DNA of 15,669 bases from Bacteroidota bacterium. Its GTDB lineage: Bacteria; Bacteroidota; Bacteroidia; Cytophagales; Cyclobacteriaceae. The DNA is taken from NCBI GenBank assembly GCA_003242315.1, contig QGUY01000072.1, positions 1 through 15,669 on the forward strand, written 5' to 3'. This document shows positions 8,106 through 14,322 of this stretch, in pieces. A model generated the notes under the pieces. The model made no database searches, had not been told where the DNA came from, and saw only the letters and a list, made by a program, of their open reading frames with translations. Positions within the stretch are counted from its first letter, which is position 1; each line of letters starts with the position of its first letter. Position numbers and translations under genes: made by a program.

Positions 8106-8180
8106 GGTTGTCGTTCCAACCGTATATGTCCCGGCGGTATGCAGGGTATTGCGTGTGATATGGCTATTCGATGCCTTCAT
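8094..8180 (-). CDS. thrL: threonine operon leader peptide (28 residues)
   Basis: A 28-codon ORF runs from ATG at 8180-8178 to TAG at 8096-8094, in the thrA orientation and ending 148 nt before the thrA start. Nine of its 28 codons specify threonine (residues 9, 12, 15, 18, 20, 23, 24, 25, 27) and two specify isoleucine (8, 26). The C-terminal part reads TYTVGTTTITG, much like the Thr/Ile run of the E. coli thr leader. The stop and last Thr codons lie inside the 5' arm of alternative RNA stems. I infer that ribosome stalling at Thr codons when charged tRNA-Thr is scarce favours thrABC expression. The symbol is given by analogy. Absence of a canonical U-tract terminator is the main weakness. 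Chance Thr richness over this length before a thr operon seems unlikely. Confidence 0.7.
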   Translation of the reverse strand: MKASNSHITRNTLHTAGTYTVGTTTITG

Positions 8181-8215
8181 GGCGAGCCGAAATAATGAAA
8201 ACAGGCGATGCTTTG

Positions 8216-8251
8216 CAAAATATTTTTATGATTTTTGTCCGCCTGCACAAA
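8216..8251 (-). promoter_or_regulatory. possible promoter for the thr operon
   Basis: On the minus strand, TTTG (8251-8248) and an AT-rich TATTTTG (8222-8216) resemble Bacteroidota -33 and -7 boxes (TTTG, TAnnTTTG). The gap of 25 nt is longer than usual and the -7 box is one base short. Transcription would begin near 8209, about 30 nt before the leader ORF. This is a tentative call. Confidence 0.3.
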
Positions 8252-8319
8252 CTAACAATCAGTAGGTAAGTCCCTCCCGTCTCACTGGAGCCGTTTTGGA
8301 GTGGAGTTCACAGAGCAAT

Positions 8320-8847
8320 ATGACAAGGATTAAGAAGACGCCCGCAGATTCAGCGCTCAGCATGACTGAGCTGGTGCTACCCAACGATACGAACACGATG
8401 AACAACCTGATGGGTGGCCGGCTCATGCACTGGATGGACATCGTCTCGGCTATTGTCGCGCAGCGCCATGCCAATCGGTTGGTGGTCACGGCGTCCGTTG
8501 ACAACATTTCGTTTCGTCATCCGATCGCACTGGGTAATGTCGTGACCCTTCGCGCGCGGGTAACACGTGCCTTCAAGACTTCCATGGAAGTACGCATCGA
8601 TGTGGAAGCGGAGGATGCGCCGTCAGGAAGAAAGTTTGAAAGCAACAGCGCCTTCTTTACGTTTGTAGCTATGGATGAGAACGGACATCCCACGGAAGTG
8701 CCGGAGCTTGTGCCTGTGACCGACGAAGAGAAGGAATTGTATGATGGCGCACTGCGACGCAGACAACTCCGACTTGTACTCGCAGGAAAAATGAAACCCA
8801 CAGATGCCAGCGAATTGAAATCAATATTCAACCTACCTGACGCATGA
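8320..8847 (+). CDS. acyl-CoA thioesterase (hotdog fold)
   Basis: A probable cytoplasmic enzyme that hydrolyses acyl-CoA to free acid and CoA; chain-length preference cannot be read from sequence. The 175-residue protein has one hotdog domain of the ACOT/YciA type: MTELVLPNDTNTMNNLMGGRLMHWMD (15-40, with the conserved GGRLM and the acidic residue closing the helix), then TASVDNISFRHPIALGNVVTLRARV (57-81). I chose the ATG at 8320; an in-frame TTG at 8296 would add eight residues not typical of the family. It is divergent from thrABC and shares the 374-base intergenic stretch with the thr leader. Its stop overlaps the ATG of the next gene by 4 nt, so the two are probably coupled. Confidence 0.88.
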   Translation: MTRIKKTPADSALSMTELVLPNDTNTMNNLMGGRLMHWMDIVSAIVAQRHANRLVVTASVDNISFRHPIALGNVVTLRARVTRAFKTSMEVRIDVEAEDAPSGRKFESNSAFFTFVAMDENGHPTEVPELVPVTDEEKELYDGALRRRQLRLVLAGKMKPTDASELKSIFNLPDA

Positions 8848-9227
8848 AGGCCGAAGAGTGGATCACGGCGTTATATCCCGAGGAAATCTACAAGCTACCT
8901 CCCACGACGCTCGTGGTGTTACCTGTACCCTGGGATGATCTCGCAGACAAGGACCGCGATATGCTTCGAAAGCTGCTGCATGCCGTCGGCGCCGGCATGG
9001 GAAGGGCAAGGATCATTCATGAACCCGTTCTGACGGAGTCAATGATCAGGGCCATTGATGCGGAATACGCCATTGTATTTGGAGTGGATGTTGATCCGCC
9101 CGTAAACAATACGGAAATCGTGAAGATCGGACGCACTTCACTGATCAGGACGGTTGCGCCAGGAGAGCTTGTTGAGTCGTTAAAAAGACCGCTCTGGATG
9201 GCCCTTCAGAAAATGTATGGCCTGTAA
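8844..9227 (+). CDS. conserved-looking protein of unknown function, psi-subunit-like
   Basis: I do not recognise this 127-residue protein with certainty. It has no signal peptide or membrane segment and looks like a small alpha/beta protein. There is a strand TTLVVLPVPW (21-30), a helix DRDMLRKLLHAVG (37-49), a strand RARIIHE (54-60), a strand YAIVFGVDV (75-83), a strand near TSLIRTVAPGEL (98-109) and a final helix KRPLWMALQKMY (114-125). The order resembles DNA polymerase III psi (HolD): a hydrophobic strand with PxxxxxL, a helix, a strand, and a closing R..LW..L helix. This is resemblance by eye only and not a family call. Its ATG overlaps the thioesterase stop (ATGA), indicating co-expression. 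It ends about 40 nt before the hppA promoter. Confidence 0.75.
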   Translation: MKAEEWITALYPEEIYKLPPTTLVVLPVPWDDLADKDRDMLRKLLHAVGAGMGRARIIHEPVLTESMIRAIDAEYAIVFGVDVDPPVNNTEIVKIGRTSLIRTVAPGELVESLKRPLWMALQKMYGL

Positions 9228-9268
9228 TTCATGGCTTTTACAGGGCGTCTTTTCGCGTTTTTTGTGTC

Positions 9269-9300
9269 TTTTGCCGATTATACCAGTTCTTCTATATTTG
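9269..9300 (+). promoter_or_regulatory. Bacteroidota-type housekeeping promoter of hppA
   Basis: TTTTG (9269-9273) is followed after 19 nt by TATATTTG (9293-9300), a full match to the Bacteroidota -33 TTTG and -7 TAnnTTTG boxes. Transcription should start near 9305-9308, giving a leader of about 75 nt before the ATG at 9383. Confidence 0.8.
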
Positions 9301-9317
9301 CGGTGCTTTGGCGGGTA

Positions 9318-9333
9318 CTGTCTCTTCCGACAG
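9318..9333 (+). promoter_or_regulatory. small hairpin in the hppA 5' leader
   Basis: CTGTC (9318-9322) pairs with GACAG (9329-9333) around TCTTCC, shortly after the predicted transcription start. A second GGACAGG follows at 9338-9344 and could compete for the CTGTC arm. No known riboswitch is recognised. It may only stabilise the mRNA. Confidence 0.35.
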
Positions 9334-9382
9334 GCCGGACAGGCGCATGGCTTTTATCAATCGAAAACCTTAAATCTCACTG

Positions 9383-11674
9383 ATGGAAAACGTTCTTTAT
9401 ACTTTACCCGCCTTTGGCGTGCTGGGAATTCTCTATGTGCTTTGGCGCAGTAGCTGGATCAACAAGCTGGATGCCGGAACAGACCGGATGAAAAGCATCG
9501 CCAGTCACATTGCCGAAGGCGCGATGGCCTTTCTTAAGGCCGAGTACAAGGTACTGATCGTATTCGTCATTTGCGTTGCCATCCTGCTTGCCGTGAGCGC
9601 AGATGAATCTTCATCTCCTCTGGTGGGCGTTTCATTCGTGGTGGGCGCATTTACTTCGGCACTTGCCGGATTCATCGGAATGCGCGTAGCCACCAAGGCT
9701 AACGTACGCACAACAAATGCTGCGCGCACCAGCCTGGGCCGTGCGCTTGAAGTTGCCTTCGCGGGAGGGTCAGTTATGGGAATGGGTGTTGTGGGTCTCG
9801 GTGTGCTTGGCCTTAGCATTCTCCTTATCATTTACGCAAGCATGTACGGCGTGGACACGCAGGCAAATCTCACACGCGTGCTCACGGTGCTTACTGGCTT
9901 CTCGTTTGGCGCATCGTCTATCGCACTGTTCGCACGTGTTGGTGGTGGTATCTACACGAAGGCGGCTGACGTGGGCGCCGACCTCGTGGGAAAGGTAGAA
10001 GCTGGTATTCCGGAAGACCACCCGCTGAACCCGGCTACCATCGCAGATAACGTGGGTGACAATGTGGGCGACGTTGCGGGTATGGGTGCCGACCTTTTTG
10101 AATCATATGTTGGCTCCATCATCGGTACCATGGTGCTCGGCGCAGCGTTCATGGTGCCTGGTTTCGCCGATAACTTCAATGGCCTTTCAGCGGTATTCCT
10201 CCCTCTGGTCCTCGCCGGTGTGGGAATTGTGATGTCTTTCCTTGGAACGTTCTTCGTAAAAGTTAAGGAAGGAGGAAACCCTCAAAAGGCTCTTAACACA
10301 GGTGAATTTGTATCATCCATCGTGATGATCATCGCATCCTACTTTATCATTAACTGGATGCTGCCCACCGAATGGTGGTTCAAGGATCCTCTGTACGCAT
10401 GGGAAGATCCTGAATACGGTAATCGCTACACAGCGATGGGTGTGTTCTGGGCAACCGTGATTGGATTGGTTGCAGGTTTACTCGTAGGGCTTGTTACTGA
10501 ATACTACACGGGAACAGGCAAGAAGCCTGTGCTGTCGATCGTGCGTCAATCGTTGACCGGTGCTGCAACAAACATCATCGCGGGGATTGGTGTCGGTATG
10601 ATGTCGACTGCTATTCCGATCCTTATCATCGCGCTCTCCATCATTGGTGCATTTTCAATGGCGGGCTTGTACGGAATCGCTATCGCCGCCGTGGGTATGC
10701 TTTCGAACCTCGGTATCCAGCTCGCCGTCGATGCATACGGACCTATCTCCGATAATGCAGGTGGTATCGCAGAAATGTCGGGCCTTCCAAAAGAGGTACG
10801 CAGCCGCACCGACAAACTCGACGCTGTTGGTAATACAACTGCGGCTATTGGTAAAGGTTTTGCAATCGCATCCGCAGCCTTGACTGCACTCGCACTGTTC
10901 GGTGCGTTTATGACGACAGCAAACCTGCGTACGATCGACGTATCGAAAGCCAATGTTATTGCCGGCTTGTTCATCGGTGGCATGCTGCCCTTTGTATTCT
11001 CAGCGCTCGCCATGGGCGCTGTGGGACGCGCTGCCATGTCGATGATTGAAGAAGTACGTCGCCAGTTCACGACTATCCCGCCGCTGAAGGCTGCACTTGA
11101 ACTGATGCGTAAGAACGGTGACAAACCCCTTGAGGAATGGTCACAAGAAGATCAGCGAATCTTCCACGAAGCTGACGGCAAAGCTGAATACGGAAAGTGT
11201 GTTGCCATCTCGACGACGGCTGCAATCCGTCAGATGGTAGTACCCGGCCTTATGGCAGTAATTGTACCCGTCGTTATCGGCTTCCTCCCTGGATTTGGTG
11301 TAGAAGCTCTGGGCGGTCTGCTGGCAGGTGTTACCGTATCGGGTGTTCTTATGGCCATCTTCCAGTCGAATGCCGGTGGCGCATGGGATAACGCGAAGAA
11401 GACTTTTGAAGAAGGTGTGGAAATCAACGGTCAGATGTACTACAAGAAGTCTGATCCCCACAAAGCTGCCGTTGTGGGTGACACAGTGGGTGACCCCTTC
11501 AAGGACACTTCTGGTCCCTCACTGAACATCCTCCTTAAGCTGATGTCAATCGTTGCGTTGGTTCTCGCCCCGCTCCTTGCCCTGGAGGAAGGTGAGCAGC
11601 AGTCGCATCAGGACAATCAGCTGAAAAAGGAAATTGTTGTGAATGAGAAGGGTAGTCCGGAAGCCTCCCGATAA
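9383..11674 (+). CDS. hppA: K+-dependent membrane pyrophosphatase, probably Na+-pumping
   Basis: An integral inner-membrane pump of about 16 segments that couples pyrophosphate hydrolysis to cation export; 763 residues, normal for the family. The catalytic motif is DVGADLVGKVEAGIPEDHP (196-214), followed by DNVGDNVGDVAGMGADLFESY (222-242). A second acidic loop VDAYGPISDNAGGIAEM spans 449-465 and a late GDTVGDPFKDTSGPS spans 699-713. Ala487 and Gly490 in GNTTAAIGKG are the residues of K+-dependent members (K+-independent ones have Lys and Thr). Glu240 in DLFESYVGS sits where Na+-pumping enzymes have it, whereas H+-only pumps have it one turn later (SYAE). I therefore infer Na+ or mixed Na+/H+ transport. 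The C-terminal 30 residues form a charged cytoplasmic or periplasmic tail. Its own promoter and terminator make it a single-gene unit. Confidence 0.95.
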   Translation: MENVLYTLPAFGVLGILYVLWRSSWINKLDAGTDRMKSIASHIAEGAMAFLKAEYKVLIVFVICVAILLAVSADESSSPLVGVSFVVGAFTSALAGFIGMRVATKANVRTTNAARTSLGRALEVAFAGGSVMGMGVVGLGVLGLSILLIIYASMYGVDTQANLTRVLTVLTGFSFGASSIALFARVGGGIYTKAADVGADLVGKVEAGIPEDHPLNPATIADNVGDNVGDVAGMGADLFESYVGSIIGTMVLGAAFMVPGFADNFNGLSAVFLPLVLAGVGIVMSFLGTFFVKVKEGGNPQKALNTGEFVSSIVMIIASYFIINWMLPTEWWFKDPLYAWEDPEYGNRYTAMGVFWATVIGLVAGLLVGLVTEYYTGTGKKPVLSIVRQSLTGAATNIIAGIGVGMMSTAIPILIIALSIIGAFSMAGLYGIAIAAVGMLSNLGIQLAVDAYGPISDNAGGIAEMSGLPKEVRSRTDKLDAVGNTTAAIGKGFAIASAALTALALFGAFMTTANLRTIDVSKANVIAGLFIGGMLPFVFSALAMGAVGRAAMSMIEEVRRQFTTIPPLKAALELMRKNGDKPLEEWSQEDQRIFHEADGKAEYGKCVAISTTAAIRQMVVPGLMAVIVPVVIGFLPGFGVEALGGLLAGVTVSGVLMAIFQSNAGGAWDNAKKTFEEGVEINGQMYYKKSDPHKAAVVGDTVGDPFKDTSGPSLNILLKLMSIVALVLAPLLALEEGEQQSHQDNQLKKEIVVNEKGSPEASR

Positions 11675-11699
11675 CCTCCTTTTTTCTACGTTATGAACG

Positions 11700-11727
11700 A
11701 TGGCCCCCAGCGGGCCATTGTTGTTTA
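11700..11727 (+). terminator. intrinsic terminator of hppA
   Basis: ATGGCCC (11700-11706) pairs perfectly with GGGCCAT (11712-11718) around CCAGC, followed by TGTTGTTT. It lies 26 nt after the hppA stop. The rest of 11728-11954 (about 230 nt before the sigma-factor gene) shows no clear promoter box or gene. Confidence 0.8.
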
Positions 11728-11954
11728 AATGCACATCAATTCGCCAGAAATTCGCGGAATTCTCGATTATTAGGCGATATTTAAGGTCAGGTTCGGCTGG
11801 AGGGCAGTACGGATTTTTAGGCCCGTGACGGGTGTTTTTCGCAAAAGCCGGAATTAGCAGGATAATTGGCGGATACGGGCGTTTAAGTACCACAAAAACC
11901 CCAGATTTAAGGTTACCACGTAGAGCGGGAATGGTATACAAGGCTGGCTCAGAC

Positions 11955-12494
11955 ATGAACGAAAAAGAACTTTTCGAGCGCATCCGGAGTGGCGACGAAA
12001 AAGCTTTGGAGTTCCTGTACAAAAAATATTACCGGATGATGACCAAAATGGTCATCACCAACAGCGGAACCGAAGAGGAAGCTCGGGACATTTACCAGGA
12101 CGCCCTGATCGTATTCTGGCAGAAGGCCACATCGGGTAACCTGGTGATGACTTCCAAGATCAGCACCTACATCTACAGCATCTGTCAGAATCTGTGGAGG
12201 AAGGAACTCGATCGGAAGAAGAGGCTTTCCAGCGAAACCAATGATGCTCCGGTGTCGATCGACACCGACTCTGCCGAAAGGGAAAAGATCATTGCCCGCT
12301 GTATAAATCAATTGGGCGAAACGTGTAAGAAGGTGCTTATGTATTACTACTTCGAGGAGATGTCCATGCAGGACATTGCCGAGAAGCTGGGATTTGCCAA
12401 CACGGATACGGCAAAGACCAAAAAGTACAAGTGCAAAAAGAAACTTGACGAACTGATAAAAGCTCAATACAGCGAGCGCGACTTCTTAGATTAG
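11955..12494 (+). CDS. ECF-type RNA polymerase sigma factor
   Basis: A group 4 (ECF) sigma factor expected to redirect RNA polymerase to a small regulon. The 179 residues show region 2 at about 18-60 (FLYKKYYRMMTKMVITNSGTEEEARDIYQDALIVFWQ). A short linker follows at about 90-112. Region 4 spans about 114-170, with a helix-turn-helix (EEMSMQDIAEKLGFANTDTAKTKKYKCKKKLDEL). I chose MNEKELFERIRSG at 11955; upstream in-frame codons back to 11832 encode a non-typical extension. The next gene begins 4 nt after the stop and looks like its membrane-bound anti-sigma factor. That pairing is the usual arrangement for sigma factors that respond to envelope signals. The signal is unknown. Confidence 0.9.
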   Translation: MNEKELFERIRSGDEKALEFLYKKYYRMMTKMVITNSGTEEEARDIYQDALIVFWQKATSGNLVMTSKISTYIYSICQNLWRKELDRKKRLSSETNDAPVSIDTDSAEREKIIARCINQLGETCKKVLMYYYFEEMSMQDIAEKLGFANTDTAKTKKYKCKKKLDELIKAQYSERDFLD

Positions 12495-12498
12495 CACC

Positions 12499-13389
12499 AT
12501 GGCAACGGAGAGAGACCTGGAATTGTTGGACGATTACCTTTCAAACCGACTGAAAGGAGAGGAACGCATCGAATTTGAAAGGCGACTCGAAAATGACGCG
12601 TCTCTTCAGAGCGAACTTGCCCTTCAGCGCGAGCTCATTGAAGGCATTCGCGCAGCGAGGGTAGCTGAACTCAAGTCGATGCTCAACCAGGTGCCTGTGC
12701 CTCCGGCATCGGGTGGATCTGTTGCTGCCAAGTTAGCTGCATGGGTGCTCGCCGTAGCCGTTGTCGGAATCGGCTCGTACTATCTCTGGCAGAACACCAC
12801 AACTGAAGAGCAGGCTCCCGCCGAAACAACGGAAATACAATCAACTGAACCCGCGGTTGCCGACGAACCGGCAGTCGTTGAAGAACAATCTTCAGAGCAG
12901 GCTACCGCGCCTGAGGCTGAAGAACCCGAAACCTCTGCATCAGAAGAGGTTGTCACACCTGCAGAGCAACCAGCAGCGAAGAACGATACGGAGACGAAGC
13001 CAAGGGTATCACCCCCCATACAACCAGATGTGACACCGTATGACCCGACGCGCGAACTCGAAACGCCCAACGGTCGTCCCGAACCTCTCAGTGACCCTGG
13101 TGAACCACAATCTGTGGAATCTTCCATCGTAGTTGAGGTGGTTGATACTGGCAGGAGGAATGATTTCCACTATCAGTTCAAGGACGGCAAACTGTACCTG
13201 ATCGGATCTTTTGAGAAAGATCTCTACGAGATCATGGAATTTTTCAATGATGATAACAAGCGGACTGTGTTCCTCTACTACAACTCAGCATATTACCTGC
13301 TGGACGAAACAAAGAGCGAACCGACACCGCTGACGGCCATAACTGACACTGAATTGCTGCAGAAACTGCGCAAGTACAGAGACAGGTAA
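12499..13389 (+). CDS. probable transmembrane anti-sigma factor with extracytoplasmic sensor domain
   Basis: No enzyme motif is seen; the role is inferred from layout and from the sigma gene 4 nt upstream. Residues 6-62 form a charged helical N-terminus (LLDDYLSNRLKGEERIEFER...LQSELALQRELIEGIRAAR), a pattern common in Bacteroidota anti-sigma factors. It has no zinc-binding HxxxCxxC motif. One membrane segment lies at about 76-97. A Glu/Pro/Ala/Thr-rich linker of roughly 110 residues (about 100-215) leads to a compact, aromatic-rich C-terminal domain at about 222-296 (YQFKDGKLYLIGSF...RTVFLYYNSAYYLLD). This should lie in the periplasm and may sense an envelope signal. I do not recognise that domain. 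The linker looks disordered and could span the periplasm. A strong terminator follows. Confidence 0.75.
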   Translation: MATERDLELLDDYLSNRLKGEERIEFERRLENDASLQSELALQRELIEGIRAARVAELKSMLNQVPVPPASGGSVAAKLAAWVLAVAVVGIGSYYLWQNTTTEEQAPAETTEIQSTEPAVADEPAVVEEQSSEQATAPEAEEPETSASEEVVTPAEQPAAKNDTETKPRVSPPIQPDVTPYDPTRELETPNGRPEPLSDPGEPQSVESSIVVEVVDTGRRNDFHYQFKDGKLYLIGSFEKDLYEIMEFFNDDNKRTVFLYYNSAYYLLDETKSEPTPLTAITDTELLQKLRKYRDR

Positions 13390-13411
13390 TTATTACGGGG
13401 TTTTGACGATT

Positions 13412-13445
13412 AAAAGGTGCTCTCAAAAGGGGCACCTTTTTTGTT
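13412..13445 (+). terminator. intrinsic terminator of the sigma/anti-sigma operon
   Basis: AAAAGGTGC (13412-13420) pairs with GCACCTTTT (13432-13440) around an 11-nt loop, and the T-run continues to TTTTTTGTTG. It lies 23 nt after the stop of the anti-sigma gene, a clean rho-independent terminator. Confidence 0.88.
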
Positions 13446-13515
13446 GATCTATAGGAGTGGATCGGCAGGTACACCGACATACGAAGCACACCGCTGGTTG
13501 AGCAATCGCGCAATC

Positions 13516-13548
13516 TTTGGGATTTTGCGGCAAAAGGTGCTAACTTTA
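13516..13548 (+). promoter_or_regulatory. possible promoter of the small secreted protein gene
   Basis: TTTG (13516-13519), 21 nt, then TAACTTTA (13541-13548) matches the Bacteroidota boxes except for the final base of the -7 element. Transcription would begin near 13555, about 35 nt before the ATG at 13590. Confidence 0.5.
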
Positions 13549-13589
13549 TCGAATGTATCTGCTCATGTTTAACTCAATCTGAATTGCCT

Positions 13590-14069
13590 ATGAAAGTCTT
13601 ACATTTTTTGGCTGCTCTCTTTCTGGTCGCTGGCGCATTTTCGGCACAGGCCCAGGAGGCGGAATCCACCGCGGTGAGCGACGAGGAGCTGCATCGGTAC
13701 GCTGTGATGATGGACTCGATCGATGAAATGCGCGTGACGTTGCTCAACGAGATATCAGAAATGGTGAAGAATAGCGACAAGATCACGGTAGCACGATATA
13801 ACGAACTTTCCAAAGTTGCTGACGACCAGGAAAAGCTGGCCGCGGCAAACGCCACTGAAGATGAACTGGCTGCCCTGAAGGAAATTCAGGCAAAGAAAGA
13901 CGCTGGTACCGCTAGGATAAACGACGCCTTCAAGAACCTCGCAAAAGAATACGTTGGCGCCACTGCGTACAACAAAATCCGAAAAGCACTAAAGGATGAC
14001 ACGGCGGTGAAATCGAAATATGAGTCGCTGCTGGAAGAGTTGAAGGCGGATAATGGGGTAGTTAATTAA
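13590..14069 (+). CDS. small secreted helical protein of unknown function
   Basis: A 159-residue protein with a clear signal peptide, MKVLHFLAALFLVAGAFSAQA, and a likely cut after AQA at about residue 21. It is therefore exported to the periplasm or beyond. The mature part is almost wholly charged and helical (VSDEELHRYAVMMDSIDEMR...EELKAD), with no cysteine, no lipobox and no enzyme motif. The opening DEEL..YA and the overall helical layout recall the DUF4168-type secreted proteins, but I cannot confirm this. I chose the ATG at 13590 over the in-frame TTG at 13584 because it puts the signal peptide at the N-terminus. It has its own putative promoter after the sigma-operon terminator. A place in the sigma regulon is possible but unproven. 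Its stop codon lies inside the start of a tetranucleotide repeat. Confidence 0.78.
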   Translation: MKVLHFLAALFLVAGAFSAQAQEAESTAVSDEELHRYAVMMDSIDEMRVTLLNEISEMVKNSDKITVARYNELSKVADDQEKLAAANATEDELAALKEIQAKKDAGTARINDAFKNLAKEYVGATAYNKIRKALKDDTAVKSKYESLLEELKADNGVVN

Positions 14070-14120
14070 TTAGTTAGTTATTTAGTTAGTTAATTAATTA
14101 ATAGCAATTAATTAATAGCA
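14061..14120. repeat. AT-rich tetranucleotide (TTAR) and 14-bp tandem repeats
   Basis: From 14061 to about 14103 the DNA is a near-continuous TTAA/TTAG tetranucleotide repeat. It begins within the last two codons and stop of the secreted-protein gene. Two copies of a 14-bp unit ending in AATAGCA follow, at about 14092-14106 and 14106-14120. It looks like slippage-prone simple sequence and forms the left flank of the large inverted repeat. Confidence 0.7.
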
Positions 14121-14312
14121 CCTGTCATCCTGAGCCCGAAGGGCGAAGGACCCCCGGGATAACGTACGATCTAAATGAAAAGCACCCCCACTTAACCGGT
14201 TGTTTAGGTAGGGGTGCTTTCTTTCTAAATCGTGCGTACTCGATGGGGGTCCTTCGCTCGCGCCTTGCCTGCGCGCGGCCACCGCTCAGGATGACAGCTG
14301 CTTATTAATTAA
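14108..14312. repeat. long nested inverted-repeat element (REP/MITE-like) between convergent genes
   Basis: Nested arms face each other over about 205 bp. TTAATTAATA (14108-14117) faces TATTAATTAA (14303-14312). CTGTCATCCTGAGC (14122-14135) faces GCTCAGGATGACAG (14284-14297), 14 bp perfect. CGAAGGACCCCC (14144-14155) faces GGGGGTCCTTCG (14245-14256), 12 bp perfect. AAAGCACCCC (14179-14188) faces GGGGTGCTTT (14211-14220). The right half carries extra bases at 14257-14283. The TCATCCTGAGC...GAAGGA wording is, from memory, a recurrent intergenic repeat in Bacteroidota genomes. No ORF of transposase type is present. Confidence 0.75.
14178..14225. terminator. bidirectional terminator at the centre of the inverted repeat
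   Basis: AAAGCACCCC (14179-14188) pairs with GGGGTGCTTT (14211-14220) and is followed by CTTTCT on the plus strand and by TTTTCATTT on the minus strand. Lying between the convergent secreted-protein and OmpA genes, it can stop both transcripts. The loop contains the palindrome AACCGGTT (14194-14201). Confidence 0.65.
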
Positions 14313-14322
14313 ATTAAACTAA

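Noticed and set aside
7980..8195. 71-codon plus-strand ORF antisense to the thr leader
   Set aside because: Its composition is unremarkable, it starts with an alternative codon, and the opposite strand has the better explained leader ORF.
9240..9263. GCG/CGC mini-hairpin followed by T6 after the 127-residue protein
   Set aside because: The stem is only 3-4 bp, too weak to call a terminator, and the T-run probably belongs to the hppA promoter region.
10546..11124. 192-codon minus-strand ORF inside hppA
   Set aside because: It is a mirror of a conserved membrane-protein frame with low-complexity Ala/Ile/Pro content and no family signature.
11821..11840. CCCG-TGA-CGGG followed by a T-run upstream of the sigma-factor gene
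   Set aside because: A 4-bp stem with a 3-nt loop is too small; the strong hppA terminator at 11700 already explains termination.
14201..14208. TGTTTAGG in the inverted-repeat loop also found before pcm (2477-2484)
   Set aside because: An 8-9 nt match between two places in 15 kb is within chance and the contexts differ.
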